The translations under genes were made by a program, and so were the position numbers. 64,000 bases of DNA from Ophioderma brevispina (lineage: Eukaryota > Echinodermata > Ophiuroidea > Amphilepidida > Ophiodermatidae). Positions 33,419 through 45,900 of the stretch are shown in pieces. Position 1 is the stretch's first letter; every line of letters begins with the position of its first letter. Under the pieces are notes generated by a model, which saw nothing but the letters and a program-made list of their open reading frames with translations, had not been told where the DNA came from and ran no database searches. The DNA lies in NCBI GenBank assembly GCA_023653785.1, contig JAMKCH010078772.1, forward strand, positions 17,662 through 81,661. Direction: 5' to 3'.

Positions 33419-36400
33419 CTGTAAAATAAAAGTGATAGACAACAATATGGGTATGTCTTTCACTGCTTCCCTGCGTGAAAAGTTGAACTCTCACATTGTT
33501 AAAAATAATCGTGAAAATAGCTCGTTCTGACTGGCAGCCGGGATTCATAACAGTTAAAACAACGGGCTTTTACAGTTATTTGCAATTTGCGAGACCCAGC
33601 TGCCAGTTAAAATGACGCTTTATTTGTAAAAGTGCAGTTAAATTAATGCAATGGGAGTTGACCGAGTTTTCTTTCTTGTCGATATAGTTTATCCACAAAC
33701 TTAGGTTTCAATCTGATAAACTTAGTTAATCAACTGAAAACCTCAGTTTATCGAGAAAAATTGTGATTATCGACTGATAGAGACACTATGGGTTTATCAT
33801 TTAAGGTCCATGACATACTTGCAGTCGCAGCAAGCGATTTCTGCATACGTAACACTTGATCTTGGGTCAAAATTCGGTAATTCGCACGCCAATCGCTCGC
33901 TGCGACTGGAAGTATGTCATGGGCCTAAGCTAAATATGTAACCTCTTTGGTGTATTTGCATTACATCATCGGCGTTATATAACTTTATTTCAGATAATTG
34001 ACATGCTAATAGTTTTCGTACCACAGGATTGTTATTTGCATCCATTATAAACGTCAACGAGCTCACGGAATCTCCAGTTTGAATTTGCAAAGTTTTCACA
34101 TAATAAGTTTTCCAAGGAGGACTAGATCCTTGAATTAAAATCGCCACCATATTTACAGCTGTTAGAAAGTCAACTTGGATCCAGGGGTTCGACGGGCTAT
34201 CACTTGAAGCGGCCCAATGGGCCTCAGCATTGTGAAGTCTGCCATCCCAAGGCACAAGAGAGTTATAATTCGAAGAACTAGTAATTTGAGAGTCACCTAC
34301 GGATCCATTTGCCACGCCAAGAGCATTGGTTTGCTGACATTCTGAAATTACAACATATGCAATAACATTAAAACATGTGACGCAATAACATTCTCTTTAT
34401 ATATTTTTGTTTATACGTTAATATACTTTTTAGAGGCACTTCAAAACTCGGTTGCTTATTTATTTATTTATAACATTCGGCGAACATGCCAGGCAAACCC
34501 AATATTGATCTAACAATAAAATAAAGGGATGCCTACATGCCTGCTCGCCGGTTCTGTTTTTTTTTTCAGTTTGCAACCGATTTCTATTGTTCTAAATAAG
34601 GAAAATACAATGCAGCTGCTATGAACTGTAGGGTTCCTGGCGGTTGGTTTTTGAAACCAACTCCTATATTTTTGCTATAGCATTTCCTATGCACCGACGT
34701 GATCACATTCAAATGCTATACTCGGTATATTGAGGTAACTGAAGCATGACAATTGTATGGCATTCAACGGTAGATCATGGTTGGATTTTTATTTTTTTTA
34801 CCTAATTTTGATATTGCTAATGTCGTTGCTCTGTCTGTCAGTCAAAACTTCGTCAGAGGTGGCATCGTCTTTACTATACTAGCGCTTCGATGTATTGACA
34901 AAACTTCATCTTTCTTTGGGCTATGTGTTACCCAATTTCTAGCCGCTACAGAAGGAGATGAAATTTCAGGAAAACCAACTGGCCCAAACACCTCATCATT
35001 GAACTGCCATCGAAGCTGCTAGACCCAGCTTCTGCTTATGTCACACAAGCAGCTAAACATTACATTCCAAGAGGCCGAAGGAATCCCTACACCCCCTATT
35101 GGGACAAGGAATGCGGCGAGTTGTAAAAAGTGTACCGTGATGCCGACTGCGATATTAAGAGAATAGAAAAAAGGCAACCAGCTACTGCATCTGCCTGGTC
35201 AAAAGAGACGCACCAGATGGGAGGATATCCAATATCAACCTTACCCACTCAAGCCGTAAGGCCTGGAACACCATCAACAAGCTCGCCGGGCGTAGCTGTC
35301 CAGCTAAGCAGTGCCCTGTCTCTGCAAATTTCATCGCTTCGGTACTTGTCAACAATGGAAAGCAGCACGACACCACTCCACAGGCGAAAGCCCATGCATG
35401 TGCTGTTAATGAAGAAATTAAACAGCTTCTACAAACCTCTACGCCGCCAAGCCCCATGTCCCAACTATTCACCTATGATGAGAACACCGAAGCAATTAAA
35501 TTCTTAAGAGTGGGAAAACGACAGCATTCATACAGAATTCTTGAAGAATATGGCACCTTAAGCGATGTCCTGTCTTTTCAAAATTTACGTCTCAGATATA
35601 CCAAAGGGAGATTGTTCGCAGTACTCCAACGCAGAAGATACGGCACTTGGAATAGCTGCTGATTCCTTTGAGGCCTTAGAAACAGCACTGTTAAAAATTT
35701 CCGTAAATTAAGAAAACAGATTTTCCGTAAATTTACGGAAAATCTCTTTTAGAAAACAATAACAATAAAAAACAAAAAACATAAAAAATGTTAATTTACG
35801 GAAATATTTCAAAAATTTCTGGCAGCAATATTTCCGGACTTTTTTTGGTTCCGTAATTTTAAATTCCGGAATAATTCTGTTAAAATACACATTTTTTTCC
35901 GTAATAATGAGACAAACTTTCTGTAAAATTACTGTCAAGTTCGTTAATTGACAGAAATTTCTCTAATTACCCTAAAAATGTCTGGAAATTAATGCTGCCA
36001 AGGAAATTTCCGTAATTTTACGGAAATTTTTGTAACAGTGAGTGTTGCGAAAGACTCATTACTGTACCGCCAATTCGTCCACCGAACCTAAGAAAAACCA
36101 AGACCGTCAGTTTTTTTTTCACCTTGCAAATCGATGCACAAAAAGAGAGCTTAACATCACTTTAGATGGAGAGAAACACGACACAACATCGAAGTACCTC
36201 GGCGTCATAATGGACCGCAGCCTTACTTTCAATCAACACACCAAGGCAATCGCTGCCAAGACGCAGTCTCATGTCAATCTCCACAGAAGGAGATGCATCT
36301 TTCGACACTTGACCTACATCACCTGTTGTTTTGGCATACTCGACTGCTGAATACGCTGCCCCAGTATGGAGTCACAGTATACATTCACACAGGATTGATG

Positions 36401-39400
36401 TCGTTTTGAATGATGCAATGAGACTTGGTAGTGGTTGCCTTTTGGCGACGCCTGCAGAATATCTTCCAAATCTGTCTGGCATAGCTCCTACAAACCTTAT
36501 ATTAAGTGGAATTTTCAGCGATCAAGCTCACCAAGAAGTGTGATGGACATGCTAGCCTAATCATCCACCAACACTCTTTGAGGATCAGAGAATTCTACGG
36601 AATCACTTTGCTACCCAATATATGACACTGCAGTCCCAGTATCCCTATCAATCATCCTGGATCAATGACATATGGTTTGAGCAATGGGCATCCTTGAACC
36701 TAAAGCTGTTTGCATGAGGCGGGGGTTCAAGTGACCCCACCCCTCTGTAAACCACTTTGCCGTTGGATTTTTTACCAAAACTCTGGTCATTGATAGGGTA
36801 CATCAGCATGACCACATAACGGGAAAAAAGACAAAAATCGGTTATACATATTCAAAATGGCGGTTAAAAACCGATTTTTATGATGCACAGAAATTTCTCC
36901 CGCTCAAAAATAAAAAATTACTTTCCCGAAGGACTTTTTCCATAAAATTTGACTCATAATGGTAGAACATAAATACAAATGCATTGCTGAAATCAAAATG
37001 CAAAAAAGTTCCTCCGCTACGATTTTGGTCTGAATCCTAGCACTTACTATTTTCCAAAACTATTAGGGCTGCTTTGAAGTACTTGCGTGGTATGGGGTTA
37101 CATGTATCAGTTTTGTTGATGACTGGGTGCTTTTCTCTAAACCTGGCAATCAGTGGCGCTGGCGGCGCCGGCTCATAAAGTTGGAATAAAATATTTTTTA
37201 CCACTTTTTATGGAATGAAAATTGTGTGAGATATTTATGATATCTAGGGTGTATATCGCCACACTACTCGATTGATCAGTCTCTTCCGAACAGATCACCA
37301 TGAACTTTATTCCACAATTAACCCTTTACGAACTGTGTCCTTAGCCTGAAAGGAGGAGGGGGTATTTGAAGAACAGCAGATTTAAGGATTTTGTTATATT
37401 TTTTTCACATCAGGCAGTTTTACAGAAACACATTTGTGGGCGATTTCAGGCATCGAAATGTTCAATAGTACTGTTTTAAATGTCAATCAGTCACTAATAT
37501 CGAGTATGGCCACCCTGGCATAAATCAGTGCGTCAAGACGTCGCGGCATACTGTCCAAAAGGTTGTTTATGATGTCAATGGGCAGGGTGTCCCACTCATC
37601 GGTCAGAGCCTGAGCTAACTCCTGTAGAGTTTGAGGAAGATTGTCCCTATCATTGATGGCTCGGCCTAAGGCATCCCAGGTATGCTCTATATAGGTCAAA
37701 TCAGGGGAGCAAGTAGGCCATGTTATCTGCTCCACCCCCTCTGCCTCAAGACATTATCTCACTACAGCGGCCCTGTGCGGCGTGGCGTTGTCGTCTTGCA
37801 GCCGAAAATTGTTTGCATAAAACCTTCTTGCATGTGGTAGACAGTGGTTTTCCAGAATGTCCATCACCACCAGTGAGGTTTTTTAATACCAGTCCATATT
37901 ATCACTGAGCCGCCATCATTTTGAGTCGATTCCTTTAATAGTCATTTCGTAGGTTCTCAACACGTAATCGACGAACCCTTTGTCTTCCATCTTGATGGTC
38001 AAGGATTTAGGGGCTGTCGTCCATAAACACAACATTTCGCCAGTGTCCTGGCTGTAGTCTTCTGTGCTCCCTAGCCCAGCGAAGTCGATCAACTCTGTGG
38101 TGAACGGTTGGGTGTGGACATTTGGTCATTCATCTTGCTCGTTAACCATATTGAAGCAATTGCTGATTTACAGTTTGGCGGAAACGTTGATTCGATAGTG
38201 TCTTTTCCGGGATGTACGGCACAGATTAAGCAATCGGCGATCATCTCGTCTGGTAGTCAATCGTGGTCGTCCTGAAGATTTTTTCGTGGCCTCAAATGAC
38301 CCACCTCTCGATGATGTCTGAGGATTTTACAGATCGTACTCTGCGATCAGTACTCTGAGATCAGTACCTTTGACTTGTTTGTACCTTCCCGTCGGAGTGC
38401 AAGCACTCTTCGGCGTATTGAAAATGCCGTTAACGAGACATAGCCAAGGGAACCTCTGTGTCACATTTTTGTTGTTAAGGTAACAACCAACTCCGAAAAA
38501 ATGGGCCCCTTGCACACAGGCTTGGAGCAGGGAAAAGGAACAAACAACAGACGTCTGGCATTTTTATAGCTCCCAACAAAAGGCATTGTTAAGTAATTCA
38601 AAATAATGCATGGATTCACTTCACCTGGGTAGTGGGGACTCATTATGAAATCATTTACTTACTCTAATATGATTACTTCACGTAATAGGGTCTGAAAAAA
38701 ATTATTCCAACTTTATGAGCAACAGTGTACTATACTTTGTTCGGTCTCGAGTTTGGGGGTGATGTCATGACGCGACTTTGCATTCGCTCTATAGCGTTTG
38801 GATTGCGCCGCCTTTGTTCGAGTACGTAAATGCTGCAATTCCAAGGTCGACGCATGCGTTTCTCGGGTGCAAAACCTAATACGCGCAGTGACGTCACCCC
38901 CAATCTTGAGATCGAGATAGAGTATAGCTAATCTAATGGAGTTCGTGGATACTCGGCGAAATCCTTTCGTCCAACAGCAGAAACTCTCGGGGTGGACTCT
39001 GAGTGCAATTCTGAAATTGCACGGCAGGTGGGACGCTGGGAAAACCCCGCCGTGTTTTTCGATCACTATGTCCATTCAAAGCCACCTCCAGTGTATATTG
39101 ATAATCTTTTCAGTGTGGAAAAAGGGTTTGATATCAATATGAACATCAGTTGTTAAATTTGATCAACTCCTTTGTTGTGTCTACACGGGTATGGACACTT
39201 ATGAACTTTGCAACTTTTGGAGGTACAGTTTTTGCTCGTTTTGGACCTTGAAAGGATTTAAAGTGCTTTGTTTCGTCCGTTTTGACACGTTATGGCATTT
39301 CATATTAAATGTTTTAACTCTATAAACTTAGTCCAGCCTCGTCTCTAACGTATGTTTCTCACAAACTAGATATAAAAATATAACGCCCGGCAAAAATGGC

Positions 39401-42400
39401 TTTTTGTCTTATTTCTTATATGTTGTTATTGCTGTGATCTGTTGTTATTGTTATTATTCTTGTTCTTTGTTTATGTGTTAATAAAATTATTCTTATATAA
39501 AAACGTATCACATATTGTACCGATGTTTTGTTATCTTACCTGTTTCCGTTGGATTTGTGACACTTGTAGTTTCATTTCTTGGGTTTGTTCCTGTTGTTGA
39601 AAATCCTTCTCCAGATTCATTAGTTGTCGTGATGAGGCCACTTCGTGAATCTGTAAACGATGTAAAAAATTATGTGTACATTTCTAAAGGCCCCTGGTGT
39701 CCATTTTGCTCTGAATAAAACACCTTAATTCGTCATGTGAGTGCAACAAAGTCGTAACTGACAGTTTTGGCGAAATTGATTTATTTATATAATATGAAAA
39801 GTAGATCATTACGCTTAATTTGATATACATTTTAGGTGACAGTCTCAATTTATTGCAGAGTTATTAAGCTAAATAGGCCTATTTAGGTGTAGATACGACT
39901 TTGTTGCACTCAAAATTGAATTTCTGTTGAGTGCAACAAAGTCGTAACTGGTAGATACGACTTTGTTGCACTTGCACGACACGGGAAAACTAGTATGTAG
40001 ATACGACATTTTATTTCTTGTAAAGTGATGGTTTCTAAAAAGGTGCATAAGTAAAAAATCTCCCAAAATATTTTGTGAAAAGAGCAATTTCATTTTTTAC
40101 CAAATTTATGCTAATTTATGATAATTTCGGCACAAAAAAACCTTAAAAACATATAAAAAAAGTGTACTTACCACCTTTTTCCACTCAATATTACGCCCAG
40201 TACTTAATTAATTTACAAAAGTAAATGCATACGCATAATTTAACATATATTTCAAGTATAAGGCTCAAGTTATTAGGCTAATTAGGCCTAATTATGTGTA
40301 GATACGACTTTGATGCACTCAAAATTGAATTTCCCGTGTCGTGCAACAAAGTCGTAACGTGTAGATACGACTTTGTTGCACGACACGGGAAATCATGTGT
40401 GTAGTTACGCCATTTTAATTAGCCAATTACTTCTTAATTAGTCGACTTGAGTGGGAAATGAAATTTTAAAAAATACATTTTTATCGTGTGTAATAATTAT
40501 TTTCATTTGAAAAGTCACAAAAGAGTGAAACACAAAAATGCTTCTCCTGTAAAATCATGAAAATATAGATACGACTTTGTTGCACTCACATGACGAATTG
40601 TGTTAGCATTGCAAATACTACAAATCAAAAGCAAATAGGTGTCACAAAATTGGCCACCTTTTGAAGCACCTTCTGGACAAAAAACTTGTTCGCATTCTTC
40701 ATTACTCAGACATTCCCTATGATACCTGTTAATTCCGCCAGAATAATTTTATTCTTTTGGTCTTACTCATTTATAAACAACGATAATTATAATCAAGTGT
40801 TACCTTCTACCAACGCCCTCATTTCCCGCTCTGATCTTAAAGCTCGCGTTGATACCTTGAACAACCAGGTTATTTTGCTCGGTTAAAACCTACCTCTAAC
40901 CCCACAGCCAAACAAATTGGGATAATAATATTTGTTTAATATACATAGATCATTTAATACTGTTTTCGAGCCAGTAAATTGCAGAATATCAATTTTTCCA
41001 CCCTTTATCGATAATCTTTACACTTGCCTTAAAGCAATATTAGCACATTTTTTTGAAGAGCGCCCCCAATTTTTCAAAAAATTGAGATGTTTACACGGTT
41101 GCATTGGTAACTGGCAAGTAAACTATACCTATGAATGGTTAAGCTCGAAAATGTCTGTGTGTCACAAACGAAGGAATTTTGTAATTAGAATAATTATTAT
41201 CGGGGATCCCGATAACAATTCAACGGCTGCTCGAAACGGCCTTCCAATGTGAAATAGCCGGGAAATAGCGCCATGTACGTGTCTACGCTCATCCATTAGT
41301 TGTTTTATTGGTTCAGGCAAGTCAAGTTAGAGGTTATCTTCTCGAGGTGGCACTATTTCATCATGGACGGTCATAAACGTAGCATTTCCAGCTCTGCCGT
41401 TAAGTCCAATCTTGGATCCCAATTCTAATTACAAAATCGCTTATTTTATGATAAATACGTATTTCTTAGCATTCTCGTTCGCAGGTATCGTAATTTTCCT
41501 AGACATTACCAACGGAACTGTGCCAAAAATCAACTTTTGAAAATTGGGGGCGCTCTTCAAAAAATGTGCCATTATTGCTTTAACTTACCACCTCATGGTG
41601 ACGTCACAATGGCCTTGTTTGTACTTATTGTGAAACGAATGAAAAAAGAGACTCTTAGTGTTATTTTAAAAGTGACCCCCCCATATTGAACCATTGTCCA
41701 TTGTTTTGTTATCTTACCTGTAGTCGTTGGATTTGTGACACCAGTATGTTCATCACTTTGGTTTGTTCCTGTGGTTGTAAATCCGCCCCCAGATTCGTTG
41801 GTTATGAGACCACTGCTTGAATCTGTGAACGATGTCAATATGGTTGACATACAAAATTTATAAAAAAAAGATATATATTTACATATAATTATAATTACTT
41901 ATAGACCGGTCTAACTCTTTTGTGCATACGGACCTAAGTGTTATTTTAAAAGTGCCCCCCCCCCATATTGGACCAGAGTTTGTTATTTTACCTGTAGTCC
42001 TTGGATTTGTGACACTTATAATTTCATCACTTTGGTTTGTGCCTGTCGTTCTAAATCCGTCCTCAGATTCGTTGGTTATCGTGATATGGCTACTGCTTGA
42101 ATCTGTAAACGAATTCCATGTGGTTGATAAACAAAATCATTTGATGCGCTTTGCAAAAAGGCTCCAAATGTAGTAGCGTAACAAACAATGTTGATAGAGG
42201 TGCAGGAGAGAACAAAGCTTGGGCCTAGCTCTATGTTTTGGTCGAGTTTTGAGATGGTCCGATTCGGTATTTCAATCCATAATTTTTTCCACACCACCTC
42301 AAATACCACAATCACGAAATGGGTTTTGAAAGGATTTAACGCAATATTTCCGAGGCATTTCAGGTGTCCCTTCAAAAATGTGAAAATCCGGATGTTTGCA

Positions 42401-42845
42401 CTGATGTAAAGCTTTTTTATTATCGACTTACATAAACCGTTATGCACAGATATCCCCGGGGTTGGTGGGGGGGGGGGTACTCAGTGGAAAAGGATAGGTA
42501 CATATGTGTCGCCGATATGGGTCACTTTTTCACGCCTCACTATAACAATGGGTCCTTTTTCCCACCAGGCTACTATAAAGATGGGTCACTTTTTGAGGTC
42601 ATTGCTACTATATAAATGGGTCAATTTTTCAATTTTTGGTCGCATTTGCTATGAAAATGAGTAAAGTTTTCCGATTTTCCCTAAAATCACAATGAAAATG
42701 GTTGATTTTCTGATTTTTGGAAAAGTTACTATGAAAATGGGCCGATTTGGCTAAGATTACTATGAAAATGGTGCGAAATTTCAAAGCCAACTATATAAAT
42801 GGGTCGAAATTTCGGAACCAACTATTTAAATGGGTCATATTTTTG

Positions 42846-42906
<61 letters not shown>

Positions 42907-45900
42907 GGTCGATTTCTTTTATCCGGTGGACGCACATCCGTACCCAATTTTGGGTCGAGTACCCCCCCCCCCCGACAGATATGCACATTACATGCTTAAT
43001 TCGGTGTCTCTAGTTGTATGACCATGCTTGGTCAGTTACTTGTGACACAAACACACCAAGTTCAATAGTGATACTGCTGTAAATGTATTCAGTACATGAC
43101 TTGTGTACTATACTAAACAGTTAGTCCCATAGGCCTATAGGACCTTACGCAAGAGTATGTACAAAATTATATGATGGTTTCTAGGCAACATAGACCTATT
43201 GATTCTAAATCTCGATGATGCAACTTTGGCATTCTTGAGCATTTTGAGATAGGGAAGGGGGTAAATATAGAGGGGTAAAATTTGTAAATGTTGCATACGG
43301 GGCTAAAAGGTGTATAGACAAATTCATATGGTCTTACTGATTAAAAAAGGTATAGTTTGCTATATCTACAACCTCTTCTGTGTGCACGACAGGCCAAGAA
43401 CTGTTCAATGTCATCATGGGGGGAAACTATTTATAATGATCCGATTTGTTTCAAATTGGTGCCAAATTGTTCGTATAGACATATTACAACAGGAAATATA
43501 GGCCTACATTTGCTTTATGTTAGTCAGCTCAAAGGTATTTAGCAGAGACTCGGGTGCTGATCCCGCATAGACGCTGTGGGCCTTATCAATATTTCCCCAT
43601 CTTTGTATACGGCATAATGGGCTTGGCTAAAACTGTCTAGCTTTATTGTATTATAATAATAGACTAGTGCAACAGCATTTCCCTCCGTGTGTGACCTTTG
43701 GTCTCTGATTTGTTCTATGCTCAGGTCAGCGGTCCTTTTGACCAAACCTCTAGGTGACCTCTTTGACCTTTTGTGTCACTCTTCTTGTTATCGTGTCCAA
43801 ACACTGTGGTTCTCAAATATGATCCAGCCAGAGATGAGTACAACATCTGGCTGCTTCACTGAATTCCGCAAGGTCCTTGTTTGTGCATTGTTGCTCCAGC
43901 AATGGGCAGACCAAGAGATGTTCCATTGTCTGTGGTGTTGTTCCACAACCACAGGTAGTGTCCTGATATCCTTCCAGGTAGCCCCACTTCTGCAAGGAAA
44001 CCTTAGATGGGCCAATTTTGGTTCTCAATCTGTTGAGGCATCGCCATTCAGCCCATGAGGAGTCAGCTCCAGGTGGGAGATGCTCACCAGGTTCAATACC
44101 AATAGATGTTGCTTGGTTGATGGCAAGTCTTTCTTTCCACAAGGCGACTCTCTTAAGCTCCTTAGAGACTGTTTGAAGAGGTTGGACTTTGGTTAAGAAA
44201 CTCTCTCTCTGGACTTAAGGCGATTGGCAGCAGGTCTCTGTCCAGACATATGGTGCTTCACATTAGATACTTGGCAGCTATGCTCTTGCATGCTCGCTAC
44301 GCTACGACGGGTGTCTGGTGTAGCAATTCCTGCTAGGATGTATAAGTTTTCCGTTGGTGTTGGACGGAGGCATCGCGTGAAAAGCCGACAGGAGGCATTT
44401 AATGTTGGATCATGCTTCTTGTGTCACTCTGAAACCCTACAAACAAAGATCAGACTGCCCTCCCCTACGTTCATGCCAAATATCAGTATAACGAAACGCA
44501 TAGCCTGACAAGACTCACAGATCTCATGTTTAGTAGTATACATGACAAAGTGAATGTAATCCCAAAAAAATGTAACGGTTATTACGTTTTGGATTCACTC
44601 AATATTAGAGACCACTTTAAAATAATAATCCATTAAAACAAAGCTTCGATATCATAACTCAAACCAATGATCAATACGTCATTTTTTTTTTTTTTTCAGG
44701 ACGGACATTATTTAAAATGATTTTTTTTAATTTTTTATTTATTTTTAATAATACCATAATAATATAAATATACATTAATAGTATTCATTAGTAGTTTTTA
44801 ATGCATTCATACATGGCAATTGAAGAAGAAATCAGTGAAATTACATGATCCATGAAGTTATTTTAGGTCGAACTAATGGAATCATTTCGACGATGAAATT
44901 GCATTCTTGAATTTACGTTGCAATAACAATTGGACATGAAAATAAAAGAAGCACAAAAGCAAATGGCCCAATAATAAACAGCGAACCTTAAAAAACATGA
45001 TTTACGGGTTGCCATAGCAAACAAGATCGAGAATATCTCGGAAACTGCGAATGAACCAATAGCATATGAGGTTGTGGGAGTTCAAAATAATATTGGTCGA
45101 CCAAAATGGGGCACATTTTCGCAGATTTCGCTCATAACATCCAAAAAACAAACGGGTATTAGCCCTAATATTTAATAGGGTAAATGAAAAACATTAGATT
45201 CTTCAGATATCAAATTAGGTATTAAAGGTTGTTCCAAAAATAATTTAAATAGGCCTAAATTTAAAAAAATGAAGGATGAATATGATTTGGTTATTTTAAA
45301 TTTTCTACTCAACAACATGATAAACGATCACTCAAACGTGCACAAACGACACAAAACACACGCACACACAGACTTACACTGTTAAAAAATTTCCGTAAAT
45401 TAAGAAACAGATTTTCCGTAAAATTGTTTTAGAAAAAACAAATAAAAATATAAAAAACAAAAACATACAAAATGTTAATTTAAGGAAATATTCAAAAATT
45501 TTCTGCAGCAAATATTCCGGACTTTTTTTTCGTTCCGTAATTTAAATTACGGAAAATTCTGTATAATACACATTTTTTTCCATAATATGAGACAAATTTT
45601 GTTAAAAAAAACTGTCAACGTTACGTTAATTGAGCAGAAAAAGTCTGTAAATTTACCAAAAAAAGTCTGGAAATACTGCTGCCAGAATTTCCGTAAATTT
45701 ACGGAAAATTCTCTACCGTTGTACAGTAGTAATACTACTAACACTTTATACACAGTCCATGGGGCATGGATAGAAGTCTTAGCTTCGCCAATTTACTTTG
45801 CCCCATGGCCCCGCCTGAATGAACAACTCTACACACAACGCTCCGCGCACTACCTACAACAGGTAAGTTCGGATAAGCTCACACTTCTGTCTTCACTTTG

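Noticed and set aside
39727..40599. CRISPR-like array
   Set aside because: Repeats are in both orientations and irregularly spaced, are bounded by transposon-type inverted ends, and the DNA is animal.
42747..43021. Poly-Phe frames of 63-88 codons
   Set aside because: Produced by the 55-bp T-run inside a repeat element.
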